From the NCBI GenBank assembly GCA_026120185.1, contig JANUWF010001179.1, positions 1,715,501 to 1,779,500 on the forward strand: 64,000 bases of DNA. Direction: 5' to 3'. Shown here one piece after another: positions 9,350 through 19,867 of this stretch (within the stretch, counting starts at the first letter, position 1; each line of letters begins with the position of its first letter). Origin of the DNA: Voacanga thouarsii. Taxonomy: Eukaryota > Streptophyta > Magnoliopsida > Gentianales > Apocynaceae. The position numbers were made by a program, and so were the translations under genes. The notes under the pieces were generated by a model. That model did no database searches and had not been told where the DNA came from. It saw only the letters and a program-made list of their open reading frames with translations.

Positions 9350-9895
9350 TAACTATACCATCAAAATCACTGAAAAAATAGTTTCCATAAATCAAAGGAT
9401 GGACGCCTGTCAAGAAAGCAACACAGAAAGAAGTAGATGCTCAATCCTCTTCCAGCAAAGGAAAGAAAATCAACAAAGTAGATTTGCAGCTTCAATTGTA
9501 GCTTCTACAACAACAGCTTCATTAGGCAGATGATGAAGAAAGTGAAATAGAATATCAACCAAACTTCAGTATCTTCGACAATGGAGATATGGATAACCCT
9601 TCCAGTATTGCTTAAGCATACCTTTGTCAAAGTCCGTAATGCAAGACTCCACTCCAAGTGGAAAAGAGCAACAAGACAACTTCAGCTGTACCGGTAGTCA
9701 AATCAGCTTTATTATATAACTCAGTTGTTTTGCAAAATAATTGTGAAGACAGCAGAAAATGGGGGACCCCTCCATTCAAGACGCCTTTTGGAATAGTTCT
9801 TCTTGATGGCCGACAACTTGATTCCTTCTTCTACTCAGATGGACCTTACATTAATAATGCAGCAAGCAATCAGACAAAGTTATGCAACCTCTGCC

Positions 9896-9903
9896 TATAT
9901 AAG
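9896..9903 (+). promoter_or_regulatory. TATA box of viral promoter, copy 1
   Basis: TATATAAG lies about 150 bases before the AATAAA and 200 before the primer-binding site. This is the layout of a caulimovirid pregenomic-RNA promoter. The identical motif is at 14380-14387. Confidence 0.7.
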
Positions 9904-10051
9904 ATAGCAATTACTCCAAGAGATGCAGACTCACTTGCAAGCAGAACATCTTAAGAGTGAAACACCCTTGTATCCCGAAATCCCTTGCAATCTTTGTTAT
10001 AGATTTCAAACTCTTGTACTTCAACAAAACCTTTTGTAAATAATTCAGTGC

Positions 10052-10057
10052 AATAAA
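10052..10057 (+). terminator. Polyadenylation signal AATAAA, copy 1
   Basis: AATAAA lies between the TATA box and the primer site, as in caulimovirids. There it is bypassed on the first pass and used after a full circle to give a terminally redundant RNA. Confidence 0.65.
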
Positions 10058-10096
10058 AACAGAAGATTTGGCATTGAAATATCTTGGGTCACAATT

Positions 10097-10109
10097 TGGT
10101 ATCAGAGCC
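10097..10109 (+). promoter_or_regulatory. tRNA-Met primer-binding site, copy 1
   Basis: TGGTATCAGAGCC is complementary to the 3' end of plant initiator tRNA-Met, the standard primer for caulimovirid minus-strand DNA synthesis. It lies just after the promoter and poly(A) signal. Confidence 0.85.
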
Positions 10110-10557
10110 AAGTGCTCAATTTGCTTCATCATAAACCCTCTGTGATTTTCAAAATCATGTCCGAGTAAGTTCGTTTACTTTCTTCTCTGAATCTTGCATG
10201 ACGTAGTTTAATCTGATTTCTCTTGTTCTTAATTGTTATGCCTTTTTGTATGTTTCTTCTAGTATTCTTAAGCTATGTTGGTTAGTAGTCAATTGTGTGA
10301 GCAGCTAGTACATTGGTCAGCTCAGAACCGTTGGATTAGGCCGTTGGTAGCCAGGAGTGGCGTTGTGTTGACCTCGACCCGGGGGTGGTCCCGTAGCTCT
10401 CAACCAAAAGCATAGTGTTTTCAGTGTGTCCGCTACTAGGTGTGTCTTAGGAAGAAACAAAGCGACATAGGTCAAGGTATAACCCTAAGGAACAATAGAA
10501 TTCATATTATCTACACAGGCATAGAGAAAGTATCCTTCCCTTACTTTGACATTATCC
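10110..10557 (+). other. Viral leader, copy 1
   Basis: About 450 bases with no long ORF between the primer site and the ORF1 ATG. Several short ATG-stop units are present, including one right after the primer site (near 10158). This fits the long structured leaders with small ORFs of caulimovirids. The same leader is at 14593-15049. Confidence 0.6.
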
Positions 10558-11850
10558 ATGGCTTCTAATATTTTTGAATTAGATATAGAATCAGTTAATG
10601 ATTTAGAAATCAGTACTTAACTAGATAAAGTTGAATCCAGACTAATGAATTGGAATTTACCATTAGAAAAATTTGAAAAGATTTATGAAAAATGAATGTT
10701 TGATTTAGTACAAAACTATACCATCAAAACCACTGAAAAAACAGTTTCCATAAATTAGCCATATGGTACAATTCAGCTTCTAAATCCAGAAACCTTAGAA
10801 CACCATCACAAAAACAAGTATCGATATCTCCATATTGGTTTAGTCCAAGTAGCCATTAAACCCTAATACCGCTTAGGTATTAATGCCCCGATTTGCCTCT
10901 TACTCAGAGATAGCAGGCATCTCGATTTTCAAAATAGTTTGTTAGCAGTTCTTGAATCAAACACAGCTAATGGTCCAATCTACTTTAACCATTATCCAAA
11001 CTTTACCGTGGATCTCACAGACCCACATATTTTGAAAACTTTAACATTGAACAATCAGACAAAGAATTTAGATTTTGAATTAAGTTCTCAATCTCTTAGT
11101 TTAATTTATCGTGTTTATTACAAGGTAATGAAAACCACAATAAGCCCTAAAGCCAAACAACATGTTGGTAATCCCAAAGAAACTTGTTTATTAGAAACTA
11201 ACTTTGATAGATCAAATACCTTTGTCCTACGAATAGTCAAATGGGATCAAGTTCTTTAGAATCCTACATGGAATTTTGAAAATATCATGAATCCTAAAAA
11301 ACATTCTGAATCCAAAACCATAGATAGAATAATTGAAACTCCTTCTGGTCATATTGAGCTAGAATTCAAAAGAAAATCATTTTCAGCTTCTTCTTCATCT
11401 TCCTTCCTATTGCCCAGAACTCAGAGCAGTCGACGCTTCAGTAACGTTGACTTTACTAGTGAAATTCCTAAAGTTAATTATGAAGAAAATGTCAGTGTTA
11501 AATCAGAAAGTCCTACACAATTAGAAATGAATATGCCTTCCTCTTTAATGGTATTAACAACTAAAAAAGACTTTCTCCTGAACAAAGATTATCTTCGAAA
11601 ACTTTGGAATAGACCGTGTAATAAGCTTAAATGTGAATGGTATTTTGTGACCATCTCTGAACCTAAAAATGCTTGACTTTTGCAAAAATATTATTCTGAT
11701 CAAATCAGAATGAAATAACATTTAGATTTCTTTGATTGGTTTGAACTAATCACTTATCAGAAACGTGATGTCTTAAATGTTATTACCAAGAAATGGTATA
11801 CAACCAAAAATGAAATTAAAGAATCAGTATTTCCTCTTGCCGAAGACTTT
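10558..11850 (+). pseudogene. Viral ORF1 N-terminus and movement domain, broken
   Basis: ORF1 begins at ATG 10558. Stops lie near 10618, 10694, 10757 and 10865. The movement domain is then readable in two runs: 10939-11259 (LLAVLESNTANGPIYFNHYP, ILKTLTLNNQTK, LIYRVYYKVMKTT) and 11287-11676 (KTIDRIIETPSGHIELEF, then a Ser-rich stretch and DYLRKLWNRPCNKLKCEWY), separated by one TAG at 11257-11259. The GPIYFNHYPNF/LTLNNQTK pattern is that of the movement domain of this virus type. After 11820 the frame enters the start of the coat linker, then breaks at an inverted joint near 11868. Confidence 0.75.
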
Positions 11851-11868
11851 AAGATTTCGGTAGGATAG

Positions 11869-12120
11869 GATTACTGATATTTTCAAAATTCCATGTGGGA
11901 TTCTGAAGAACTTGATCCCATTTGATCATTCGTGGGACAAAGGTATTTGATCTATGAAAGTTAGTTTCTAATAAACAAGTTTCTTTGGGATTACCAACAT
12001 GCTATTTAGCTTTAGGGTTTATTGAAGTTTTCATTACCTTGTAATAAACACGGTAAATTAAACCAAGAGATTTAGAGCCTAATTCAAAATCTAAATTCTT
12101 TGTCCGAATGTTCAAAGTTA
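11869..12120 (-). pseudogene. Inverted movement-domain scrap
   Basis: This piece matches the minus-strand block around 9100-9345 (the same NPKETCLLETNFxxSNTF segment), here embedded in the plus-strand genome. Its right-hand joint, where minus sequence ending 'gttaact' meets plus sequence 'accatcaaaa', is the same joint seen at about 9350-9355. Confidence 0.7.
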
Positions 12121-12339
12121 ACTGTACCATCAAAACCATTGCAAAAATAGTTTCATAAATCAGCTCTATGGTACAATTCAGCTTCTAAATCTAGAAACCT
12201 TAGAATACCATCGCAAAAAGAAGTATATCTCCATATCGGTTTAGTCTAAGTAGCCATTAAACCCTTATACTGCTTTGGTATTAATACCCCGATTTGCCTC
12301 TTACTTAGAGATAGCAGGCATCTCGCAAAGATCCAATCC
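12121..12339 (+). pseudogene. Movement-domain N-terminal scrap, second copy
   Basis: The plus strand again carries the early ORF1 segment found at 10722-10925 (accatcaaaacc ... cctcttactcagagatagcaggcatctcg), with deletions. It is followed abruptly by RNase H sequence near 12340. Confidence 0.7.
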
Positions 12340-12835
12340 CATAGGGTTTAGAATAGACCCAAACAGTTAAGAAAATTAAACAGAGTGTCAAAAAGCTTCC
12401 ATGTTTAGGAATTCCAGATCCAACAGCTTTTATGATTATTGAAACCGATGCCTCTGAACTTTGTTATGGAGGTATTCTCAAACAAAAGAAAGTTAATTCC
12501 TCTTCTGAACAGTTAGTCTAATATCATTCAAGTATATGGCTTTCCAGTCAAAAGAAATACAATACAATTAAGAAAGAAATTATTTCTATTGTTTTATGCA
12601 TTTCAAAATTTCAAGATGACTTGATAAATCAGAAATTTTTACTTTGAATTGATTGTAAAAGCAGTCAAAGATGTTTTACAAAAAGATGTTAAAAACCTTA
12701 TGGAAAAATAGATTTTTGCCATATGGCAAGCCTTTTTATCCAGTTTTGAGTTTGATATTGAATTCATCAAAAGAGAAAATAATTCTCTATCAGACTTTTT
12801 AACTAGTGAATTCCTGCAAGGATGTGTGTAATCCT
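12340..12835 (+). pseudogene. Viral RNase H domain, broken
   Basis: The plus strand reads IETDASELCYGGILKQ near 12440, then YHSSIWLSSQKKYNTIKKEI near 12525 and the IDCKSSQ region near 12650. These are the first Asp and the Glu-region landmarks of RNase H, which removes the RNA template during reverse transcription. At least four stops interrupt the domain. The RT that should precede it is missing. It is followed, after a gap of about 110 bases, by ORF2. Confidence 0.7.
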
Positions 12836-12947
12836 TATCCATTGTAACATAGTATTCAACACTATGATGAGTACCGATTTAGTTTTGGAGTTCATTCATC
12901 CCTATTTGCACCTCTATAAATTAAGTGTGAAACCAGTGAAAGCAAAC

Positions 12948-14122
12948 ATGGATCAACGACAATGGCTTCGACCACCAGTAGGTAATCGATTTGCAGTTCT
13001 TAACTCTTTTCCTCCTCTTCCCACAAATCTGGTAAGCAGACCATCACTTACTATGAATTTGTTTGATCCAGCTTCTCTTCAAAAAGCTACTGAAACCCAA
13101 AAAATAGATCAATCCTTTTATGCTCTTTCTTCTCTGACTTCATTTAAAGAAGCCGTTGTCCCCAAAACTTCGGTCAAATCAGATAAATAGATTCTCCCTA
13201 CAAAAGAGAAATTTGAGTTTCTAGAAAAAACAGTTATTCTAGTTTTAGCCTTACCAAGAGAGCTAACCATGAAACCAAAAAGAGAAATTGTCAACAAGCT
13301 CTATACGAAGCTTATCACCAATCCAGTCATGTGTTCAAAGCCGAGCCTTTAAAAACCCTTCTTTACTATGAAGATATCATTTATGCCACTAGTTCGATAG
13401 AATTCGAACATGAAGGAAACACCAATCGAGCCGACAAAGGTATCGCCTATTCTAAATGCAGAATCATTAAGATTCTCGATCTCAACTCTTTGCCAGTTAC
13501 TGGTATTTACACTCTAATTCACTTTAAATCCCCTTTTAAAACTCCTACTTACAATTTCATGGATTATATCGATGCTTGGTATAATTTCATGTATCTCCGA
13601 GACCTCACTCATACTTGGTTTGTCAAATATAGCAAAGAAACAACCAGTCACATGCCTAGATAGTTCTATGCCTGGTGGAAACAGTTCAATGGAGATAAAT
13701 CCACTCTCTCCAGTTCAAATCGTCAAAAGTTTAATCAGTTTGTAATAAAAAATCAAATGCAAGCATTATTGTTGATTAATTAGCTATGTAAATTATACTT
13801 GGAGAAAAAGATTTGTTATGTCTTGGGATGGAACTATAAAATAGATTCCATCGACAATGTAAAATATTTGTGTAAAGAGATTAAAATCAAAGGATGGATG
13901 CCTGTCCAAAAAGCAACACAGAAAGAAGTAGATGCTCAATCCTCTTCCAGCAAAGAAAAGAAAATCAGCAAAGCAGATTTACAGCTTCTACAACAACAGC
14001 TTCATCAGGCAGATGCTGAAGAACGTGAAATAGAATCTCAACCAGACTTCAGTATCTTCGACAATGGAGATATGGATAACCCCTCCGGTGTTGCTCAAGC
14101 ATACCTTTGTCAAAGTCCATAA
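12948..14122 (+). pseudogene. Viral ORF2, unknown function, broken
   Basis: It starts at ATG 12948 (MDQRQWLRPPVGNRF...) downstream of RNase H, the place of ORF2 in florendovirus-like genomes. One stop at 13188 and frame changes near 13330 and 13665-13800 break it. The middle is Tyr/Trp-rich (FMDYIDAWYNFMYLRDLTHTWF, then YAWWKQFNG). The last 100 residues are Lys/Gln-rich with a coiled-coil-like run (DLQLLQQQLHQADAEEREI) and an acidic end (FSIFDNGDMDN). Intact length would be about 390 residues. The C-terminal 80 residues are duplicated at 9398-9640. I recognise no enzyme motif. Confidence 0.55.
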
Positions 14123-15213
14123 TGGCAAGACTCCACTCCAAGTGGAAAAGAGCAACAAGACAAATTCAGCTGAACCGACAGCCAAATAAGCTTTATTATA
14201 TCACTCAGTTGTTTTGCAAAATAATTGTGAAGACAGCAGAAAATGGGGGACCCCTCCACTCAAGACGCCTTTTGGAATAGTTCTTCTTGATGGCCGACAA
14301 CTTGATTCCTTCTTCTACTCAGATGGACCTTACATTAATAATGCAGCAAGCAATCAGACAAAGTTATGCAACCTCTGCCTATATAAGATAGCAATTACTC
14401 CAAGAGATGCAGACTCACTTGCAAGCAGAACATCCTAAGAGTGAAATACCCTTGTACCCGAAATCCCTTACAATCTTTGTTATAGATTTCAAACCCTTGT
14501 ACTTCAACAAAACCTTTTGTAAACAATTTAGTGTAATAAAAACAGAAGATTTGGTATTGAAATATCTTGGGTCACAATTTGGTATCAGAGCCAAGTGCTC
14601 AATTTGCTTCATCATAAACCCTCTGTGATTTTCAAAATCATGTCCGAGTAAGTTCGTTTACTTTCTTCTCTAAATCTTGCATGATGTAGTTTAATCTGAT
14701 TTCTCTTGTTCTTAATTGTTATGCCTTTTTGTATGTTTCTTCTAGTATTCTTAAGCTATGTTGGTTAGTAGTCAATTGTGTGAGCAGCTAGTACATTGGT
14801 CAGCTCAGAACCGTTGGATTAGGCCGTTGGTAGCCAGGAGTGGCGTTGTGTTGGCCTCGACCGGGGGTGGTCCTGTAGCTCTCAACTAAAAGCATAGTGT
14901 TTTCGGTGTGTCCGATACTAGGTGTGTCCTAGGAAGAAACAAAGCAACATAGGTTAAGGTATAACCCTAAGGAACAATAGAATTCATATTATATACACAG
15001 GCATAAAGAAAGAGAAAGAAAGTATCCTTCCCTTACTTTGACATTATCCATGGCTTCTAATCTTTCTGAATTAGATATAGAATCAGTTAATGATTTAGAA
15101 ATCAGTACTCAACTAGATAAAGTTGAATCCAGACTAATGAATTGGAATTTACCATTAGAAAAATTTTATAAGATTTATGAAAAATGAATGTTTGATTTAG
15201 TGCAAAACTATAC
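13886..15213 (+). repeat. Direct repeat, copy 2: viral ORF2 end, promoter, leader, ORF1 start
   Basis: This is the better-preserved copy of the repeat at 9398. ORF2 ends normally at 14122 here. TATATAAG is at 14380-14387, AATAAA at 14535-14540, the tRNA-Met site at 14580-14592 and the ORF1 ATG at 15050. A 10-base expansion near 15008-15017 (agaaagagaa) distinguishes it from copy 1. It is cut at 15213 by the inserted SIRE-type LTR. Confidence 0.85.
14580..14592 (+). promoter_or_regulatory. tRNA-Met primer-binding site, copy 2
   Basis: TGGTATCAGAGCC, the same as copy 1 at 10097, preceded by the viral promoter (TATA 14380-14387) and AATAAA (14535-14540). Confidence 0.85.
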
Positions 15214-15664
15214 TGAAAAACCTTAGAGGGGGGGGGGGGGTGAATAAGGTTTTTGGCGAGCAAAAATAATTTTTTCGAAGAGTCTAAAATGCTGAACAAG
15301 GATGATCACCAAGACACTTGGACTGACTTTATTGATGCATTGAAAGCTATCCAAGCCCTCGTAGATGTGTATCCAAATTTAGATAGTGAAAGAACAGAAA
15401 AACAGTACAAGAGCCACTGAATTAAAATGAGACAAGAGATGTATAGTGGTTCGATCACAATGATCTACGTCCACTACCTTAAGCCTCACACTTAAGGATT
15501 TTCAACTCTATTTCATTAGCCGCACTTAATGAAATAGCCACATACAAGAGAGGATCACCACACTAGGTTTTACACAACCTCTCAAACACATCAAGGCTCA
15601 CCCCTATGGATTTTATACCACAACCTTGAACATACACACAACAAGGGTCACCCCTATGGGTTTT
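15214..15664 (-). repeat. SIRE-type 3' LTR, left part
   Basis: On the plus strand it starts TGAAAAACCTTAGAGG followed by a run of 13 G (7 in the other LTR). It matches 38773-39215 closely. It stops at 15664, where a copia element is inserted, and resumes at 29389/29394. Confidence 0.85.
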
Positions 15665-17347
15665 TGTTAGTGTTGTGCTCTAGAGGCAATCACTTGTATC
15701 ATGTATATTGCATATTAAATTAATAAGAGGCATTCTTTATCTTTTATTTTGATTGTTATATCTAAATATGTGTACAAACCGTTAGATAAAGTCCCTAGTA
15801 CAACACAGTGTTAAGGAAATCATGATAGAGATCATGATGTGAGATTCCTACTACACTATGCAGTGTTTGTACTTAAATAATCTCCAGTCATAGTATTAAT
15901 AAGATGGGACATCATTAATACGCCAAGACTGGCACATGTTATATCTCTTGATTGGATCAAGCGGTGGTTCGTATATCCGTGAGTATTGGGATACTCATGA
16001 TTAACGTGTGGATGCTTGTTTTGGAACAAGTTCATTGGATGACCTAGCTACGAGATAATCACTTGGATAACTACTTAGTGCTAGTGATAGAATCTCATTA
16101 TAGCAAGTGTGCAAGTATCCTTAGACTTGAGATCTCCAAGGTACTTTGTTTAACGAGCGTTGTACTTTGATTCTAATCTTTGGAGTCTTATCTAGGACTG
16201 CCTATGGGATGGATATTGGGTACAACGTAAAGTAAACAAAAGTAGTTGAGAAAGTCAATAAAGGATTCACCACTCCTAATAATAGGAGAGTATATCTCAA
16301 GGCCACTTGTAGAAATCATTACTCATGAAGTCCTTGGCCAAGGCGACTATGTGATGGAAATGGTTCCAATTGATACACATATCGAGTAATGGATTTCTTG
16401 AACAAGTACTAAAATATTCGAGCCAAAATTAATAATATTCTGGAGGGAGTTGGCACTAATTCCATACTTTAGACTGAATGAGATATTGTATGGTGAAAGG
16501 AGTTTATTGCACTGATAATTTGCTATTGAAAGGTTCATGTCAAGCCACTTGACTTTCTGAACTTTTGGGTAGTCAAGAGTCATTGCTAGATGTCGCTCTT
16601 GATATGCTAAATATAGATTTATTAATTAGAGAACTAATAAATTTAATCCTTTATTTTATTAAGGATTATTAATTCTAATATTGTTAGAATTAATTCATAT
16701 TATGTTACCAATAAGACCAGGAAACCTAATGGGTCACACACAATAAAGGTTTGAATGCTCAAATATATTATTTGATAATATTGTGGGGTTAATTAAGAGA
16801 AGGGAATATATTTATAGGTGAGTCATAATTCATGGGACCTAATGTAATTAAGTAAACTTCAAGGACCAATTTGTTGATAATTGGACGTTGAAGGACTAAG
16901 TTGCAATTTACAGTAATTATAAATCTATAAATATAAGGAAACGGTTTCCTTAGGGTAAGAGACACAGACTTTTCACGCAATAACAGAGAAACTGTTTCTC
17001 TGCCTCTCTTGATCAAACCCTAGCCGTCTCTCTCTTATTAATCAAAACCCTAGCTTCCTAAATTCTACTTGCATAGAATTGTAAGATTGTGAGCTTTCGA
17101 CCTTGTGTGGATTATCATTAGAGGGAGTTCTTTCTTGGGCTTCAGTTGAGCTGCTGTGAACCAGTTTTGTGGTCTGGATCGCGCCTGCGTTCTTGGAACA
17201 AGAAAAATTCAAAAATTCCGGCTTCAAGAGGTAATAAGCGTGATCTTCTCTTTTTCCCGTTTCTACTGCAAACCCGTGATCCATGGCTTGGATTTCTTGC
17301 TATTTTTCGCTGCGTTTAATCTGATTAATTAATTTAGAAATCCAACA
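15665..17347 (+). repeat. Tork-type 5' LTR, complete
   Basis: 1683 bases, TGTTAG...CCAACA, directly followed by a tRNA-Met primer site. A TATA-like TATAAATATA lies at 16926-16935. It pairs with 27809-29388 and with the reversed solo LTR 23592-25284. Confidence 0.9.
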
Positions 17348-17348
17348 G

Positions 17349-17360
17349 TGGTATCAGAGA
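17349..17360 (+). promoter_or_regulatory. tRNA-Met primer-binding site of Tork-type element
   Basis: TGGTATCAGAGA one base after the LTR end, complementary to plant initiator tRNA-Met. Confidence 0.85.
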
Positions 17361-19132
17361 CAACGGGTTTGCGTTTTAATGGGATGTTTTATTGCTTTGA
17401 ATTTTTCAAGCATGTAAATTGCATGATTATAGCATGTTAATTGTATGATCATGTCTGCTGGTTTGTATGTAATCATCTGGGTTTTGTTTTGAATAATCTG
17501 GGTTGCAGAAATCGTTTCCGCGTTATGGGTTTTATGCTTTCGAAAATATTGCAGAATGGTTCTGCGTCTGTGTTCAGGTTTTGGCTTTAGTTGATGTTCA
17601 TCCTGTAATTAAGCCTTTCGTTTAATAATTTGGATTGTTAAATTGATTGTGAGAATGATCACAATGGTTTGTTAATAAAGATTAACAAAGATCAACGTCA
17701 AAAACTGGTTTTGATTGATCGAGAACGGCCCTGAACTGAACAAAAAATTTGCAGAAAATCCAAGCCGCAAGCGGTGGTTACTGTTCGGTGTTTTTTAAAA
17801 AAAAAAATAAAGGTTCTGGAATAGAATTTTGAAAGGGAAAATCTCATTTGATGAGAGGTGGTAAAATAAAAAATTTTCCATAAGGGCGCTGCCCCCTTGA
17901 CTCCCACCCGCTGATCGGCCAGCGAGACCGCCGTTATCATTGCGTGATGGGACCTAGAAGCATTTTCTCAAAATTAGATTTGAGACAACCAATTCTATTT
18001 TTCAAAATAGTGATTTTGAAAATTTAAAATTAATGTATTTTCTAAAATGTTTATTTTAGAATTTGTTTTATTTTCCCAAAATAATGATTTTAGAATAATA
18101 AAAGTATATGTTTATTTTGTTTAAACATAGTTAATGGCATGGTGGATGGTTATGGACTAAAACCAATTATATATGTTCATGCATTTTTACCGCTTTGTTT
18201 TAATGAAATAGGGCCTGCGTGTCCTGCCTTCTCTCAAATTCTGATGTAATTCTCTTCTCATCTAACTCCCCTCGAATGTAACTCGAGGTTTCTCTTTTTA
18301 GGAAATTATGTAATTAGATTATATAGGTTAGATTGAGGTAGAATTTTACTTTCAAGATTTTGAAGATGGCATTCAAAATAAGGCGAGATGGTAAGACCCT
18401 CTACTTATATCATGCATGAACACATAGGGTTGACCATATTAATTTCCTTGGTGGCTCAAGGAAATTAATTTAGAAAGTCCATAACCATGCCACGTAATTG
18501 TTTATTACCATGTTTATCAATTTATGCTGCTTATTGATAAATTGTATGCATGCCTAACGATGAGGCCACTAAAAGGAACAAATCCCTCAAATAATATTAA
18601 ATCTAATTCCTTCCATTAATATAGTAAGAACGAGAGTCCTTTTTCAAGACCAGGTTGTTGGGTAAACCTAAGCCTACTTGACATCGGGCATGTTCAAGCT
18701 ATGGAATTAAATTCCTTTGGAATTAAATTCCTGATTAATGGGTCGGGTTTAGCTAAATTCTTTATCCCGGTTGGGCAAACTCAAGCATAAAGAAATTTAG
18801 AGGAAAAGTTGGGGTAGCCCTAAAGGCTTTAAGATTAAAAGCTGTTAATCACCCAATGATCCGGTAGTTACATACGATGTAATTGGTATTGGATACCTAC
18901 CAATGAACTTAAGGATGGCTTGTTGGGCAAACCCAAGGTTATTCTTAAGGAATTTGGATATCGATCCGCTAGGAAAGCTTCCAACGGGTTTTCCCGAATC
19001 AATGGTGGGGGCTATTGGTTTGAGTAAAAATAGTGGAATAATTATGCGCTTAATTAAAGACCTAATTAATTGCATTGCATTTGCATATACATGTTCTAAT
19101 AATTCTATCTTTACATCTAGGTCATTTGCATC
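17361..19132 (+). other. Untranslated leader of Tork-type element
   Basis: About 1.8 kb between primer site and gag with no long ORF. It is AT-rich with several short open frames that show no motif. Such a long leader is normal for this lineage and holds packaging and dimerisation signals that cannot be read by eye. Confidence 0.55.
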
Positions 19133-19867
19133 ATGTCGACAAACCTAAACTTGCGTAGCATCTAGGAAACAAAGAAGCTTACTGAATCAAACTATTTGGA
19201 CTGGTATAGAAACTTGAGAATCGTTCTCAAGTCGGAAAAGTTGCTCTACGTACTAGAAGCTCCTATTCCGCCACCTCCAGCTCAAGATGCTCCTGTTGAA
19301 GAGCATTCTGTCCACAAGAAGCATAAAGAAGATAGCGACACAGCATCTTGTATCATGCTGGCGTCAATGTCTCCGGAGCTGCAAAAACAGCATGAGCATA
19401 TGGATGCTCAATCGATGATCCTCCATCTTAAAGAGGTGTTTGATAACAAACTAGAACAGAGAGATATGAGATCTCTAAACAACTGTTCCATGCTAAGATG
19501 GTTGAGGGTGCTTCAGTGGCTACTCATGGGTTGCAGATATTGGGCTACATGGAAAAGCTTGGGTCTCTTGGGTTCATAATGGATCATGAGTTAAGTATTG
19601 ACTTAATTCTACAATCATTACCAAGTAGTTTTTCGCAGTTTATGATCAACTACCACATGAATAATATTGAAACCACCATACCTGAGCTAATCAATCTGCT
19701 TAAGACTGTTGAGTCCTCTATGAAAAAGGATGATAAGGCAATCTTGTTATTAGGTTCTTCATCTTCTAAGAAAAAAGGTTTCTAAGAAGAAGAAGAAGAA
19801 CACTCCTACTAAGCCCAAATGAGGTGTCAAGAAGAAGGAGGCTGCCCCTAAAGGCCCATGTCATCAT
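19133..19867 (+). pseudogene. Tork-type gag, split and broken
   Basis: Gag forms the virus-like particle. ATG 19133 opens MSTNLNLRSI, then a TAG at 19163, then LTESNYLDWYRNLRIVLKSE, the usual copia gag start. A proline-rich stretch and MLASMSPELQKQHEHMDA follow. A frameshift near 19455 moves the frame to MVEGASVATHGLQILGYMEK and LILQSLPSSFSQFMINYHMN; another near 19780 leads to the Lys-rich end. The zinc knuckle begins at the CHH codons just before 19867 and is cut by a solo gypsy LTR; its second half starts after 22930. Confidence 0.8.

Larger units (their letters stand above)
9398..10716 (+). repeat. Direct repeat, copy 1: viral ORF2 end, promoter, leader, ORF1 start
   Basis: About 1.3 kb that is almost identical to 13886-15209. 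It contains the ORF2 C-terminus (stops inserted here, e.g. after the Gln-rich run near 9500), a promoter, a polyadenylation signal, a tRNA primer site, an untranslated leader and an ATG at 10558 opening ORF1. In copy 1 a TAA interrupts ORF1 after EIST near 10618, whereas copy 2 reads through that point. Confidence 0.85.
9350..15213 (+). mobile_element. Endogenous caulimovirid block B with duplicated intergenic region
   Basis: Plus-strand viral DNA in the order: scrap of ORF1, ORF2 C-terminus, promoter/leader copy 1, ORF1 start with movement domain, inverted movement scrap, RNase H, ORF2, promoter/leader copy 2, ORF1 start. Two copies of the intergenic region separated by about 4.5 kb are what a circular viral genome gives when integrated in tandem. 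However, the unit between them is short: coat, protease and most of RT are deleted. The block is cut at 15213 by a SIRE-type LTR inserted inside the second ORF1. Confidence 0.75.

Noticed and set aside
10097..10109. tRNA-like sequence TGGTATCAGAGCC
   Set aside because: Only the complement of a tRNA 3' end; no cloverleaf surrounds it. It is a primer-binding site, as at 14580, 17349, 38759 and 52222.
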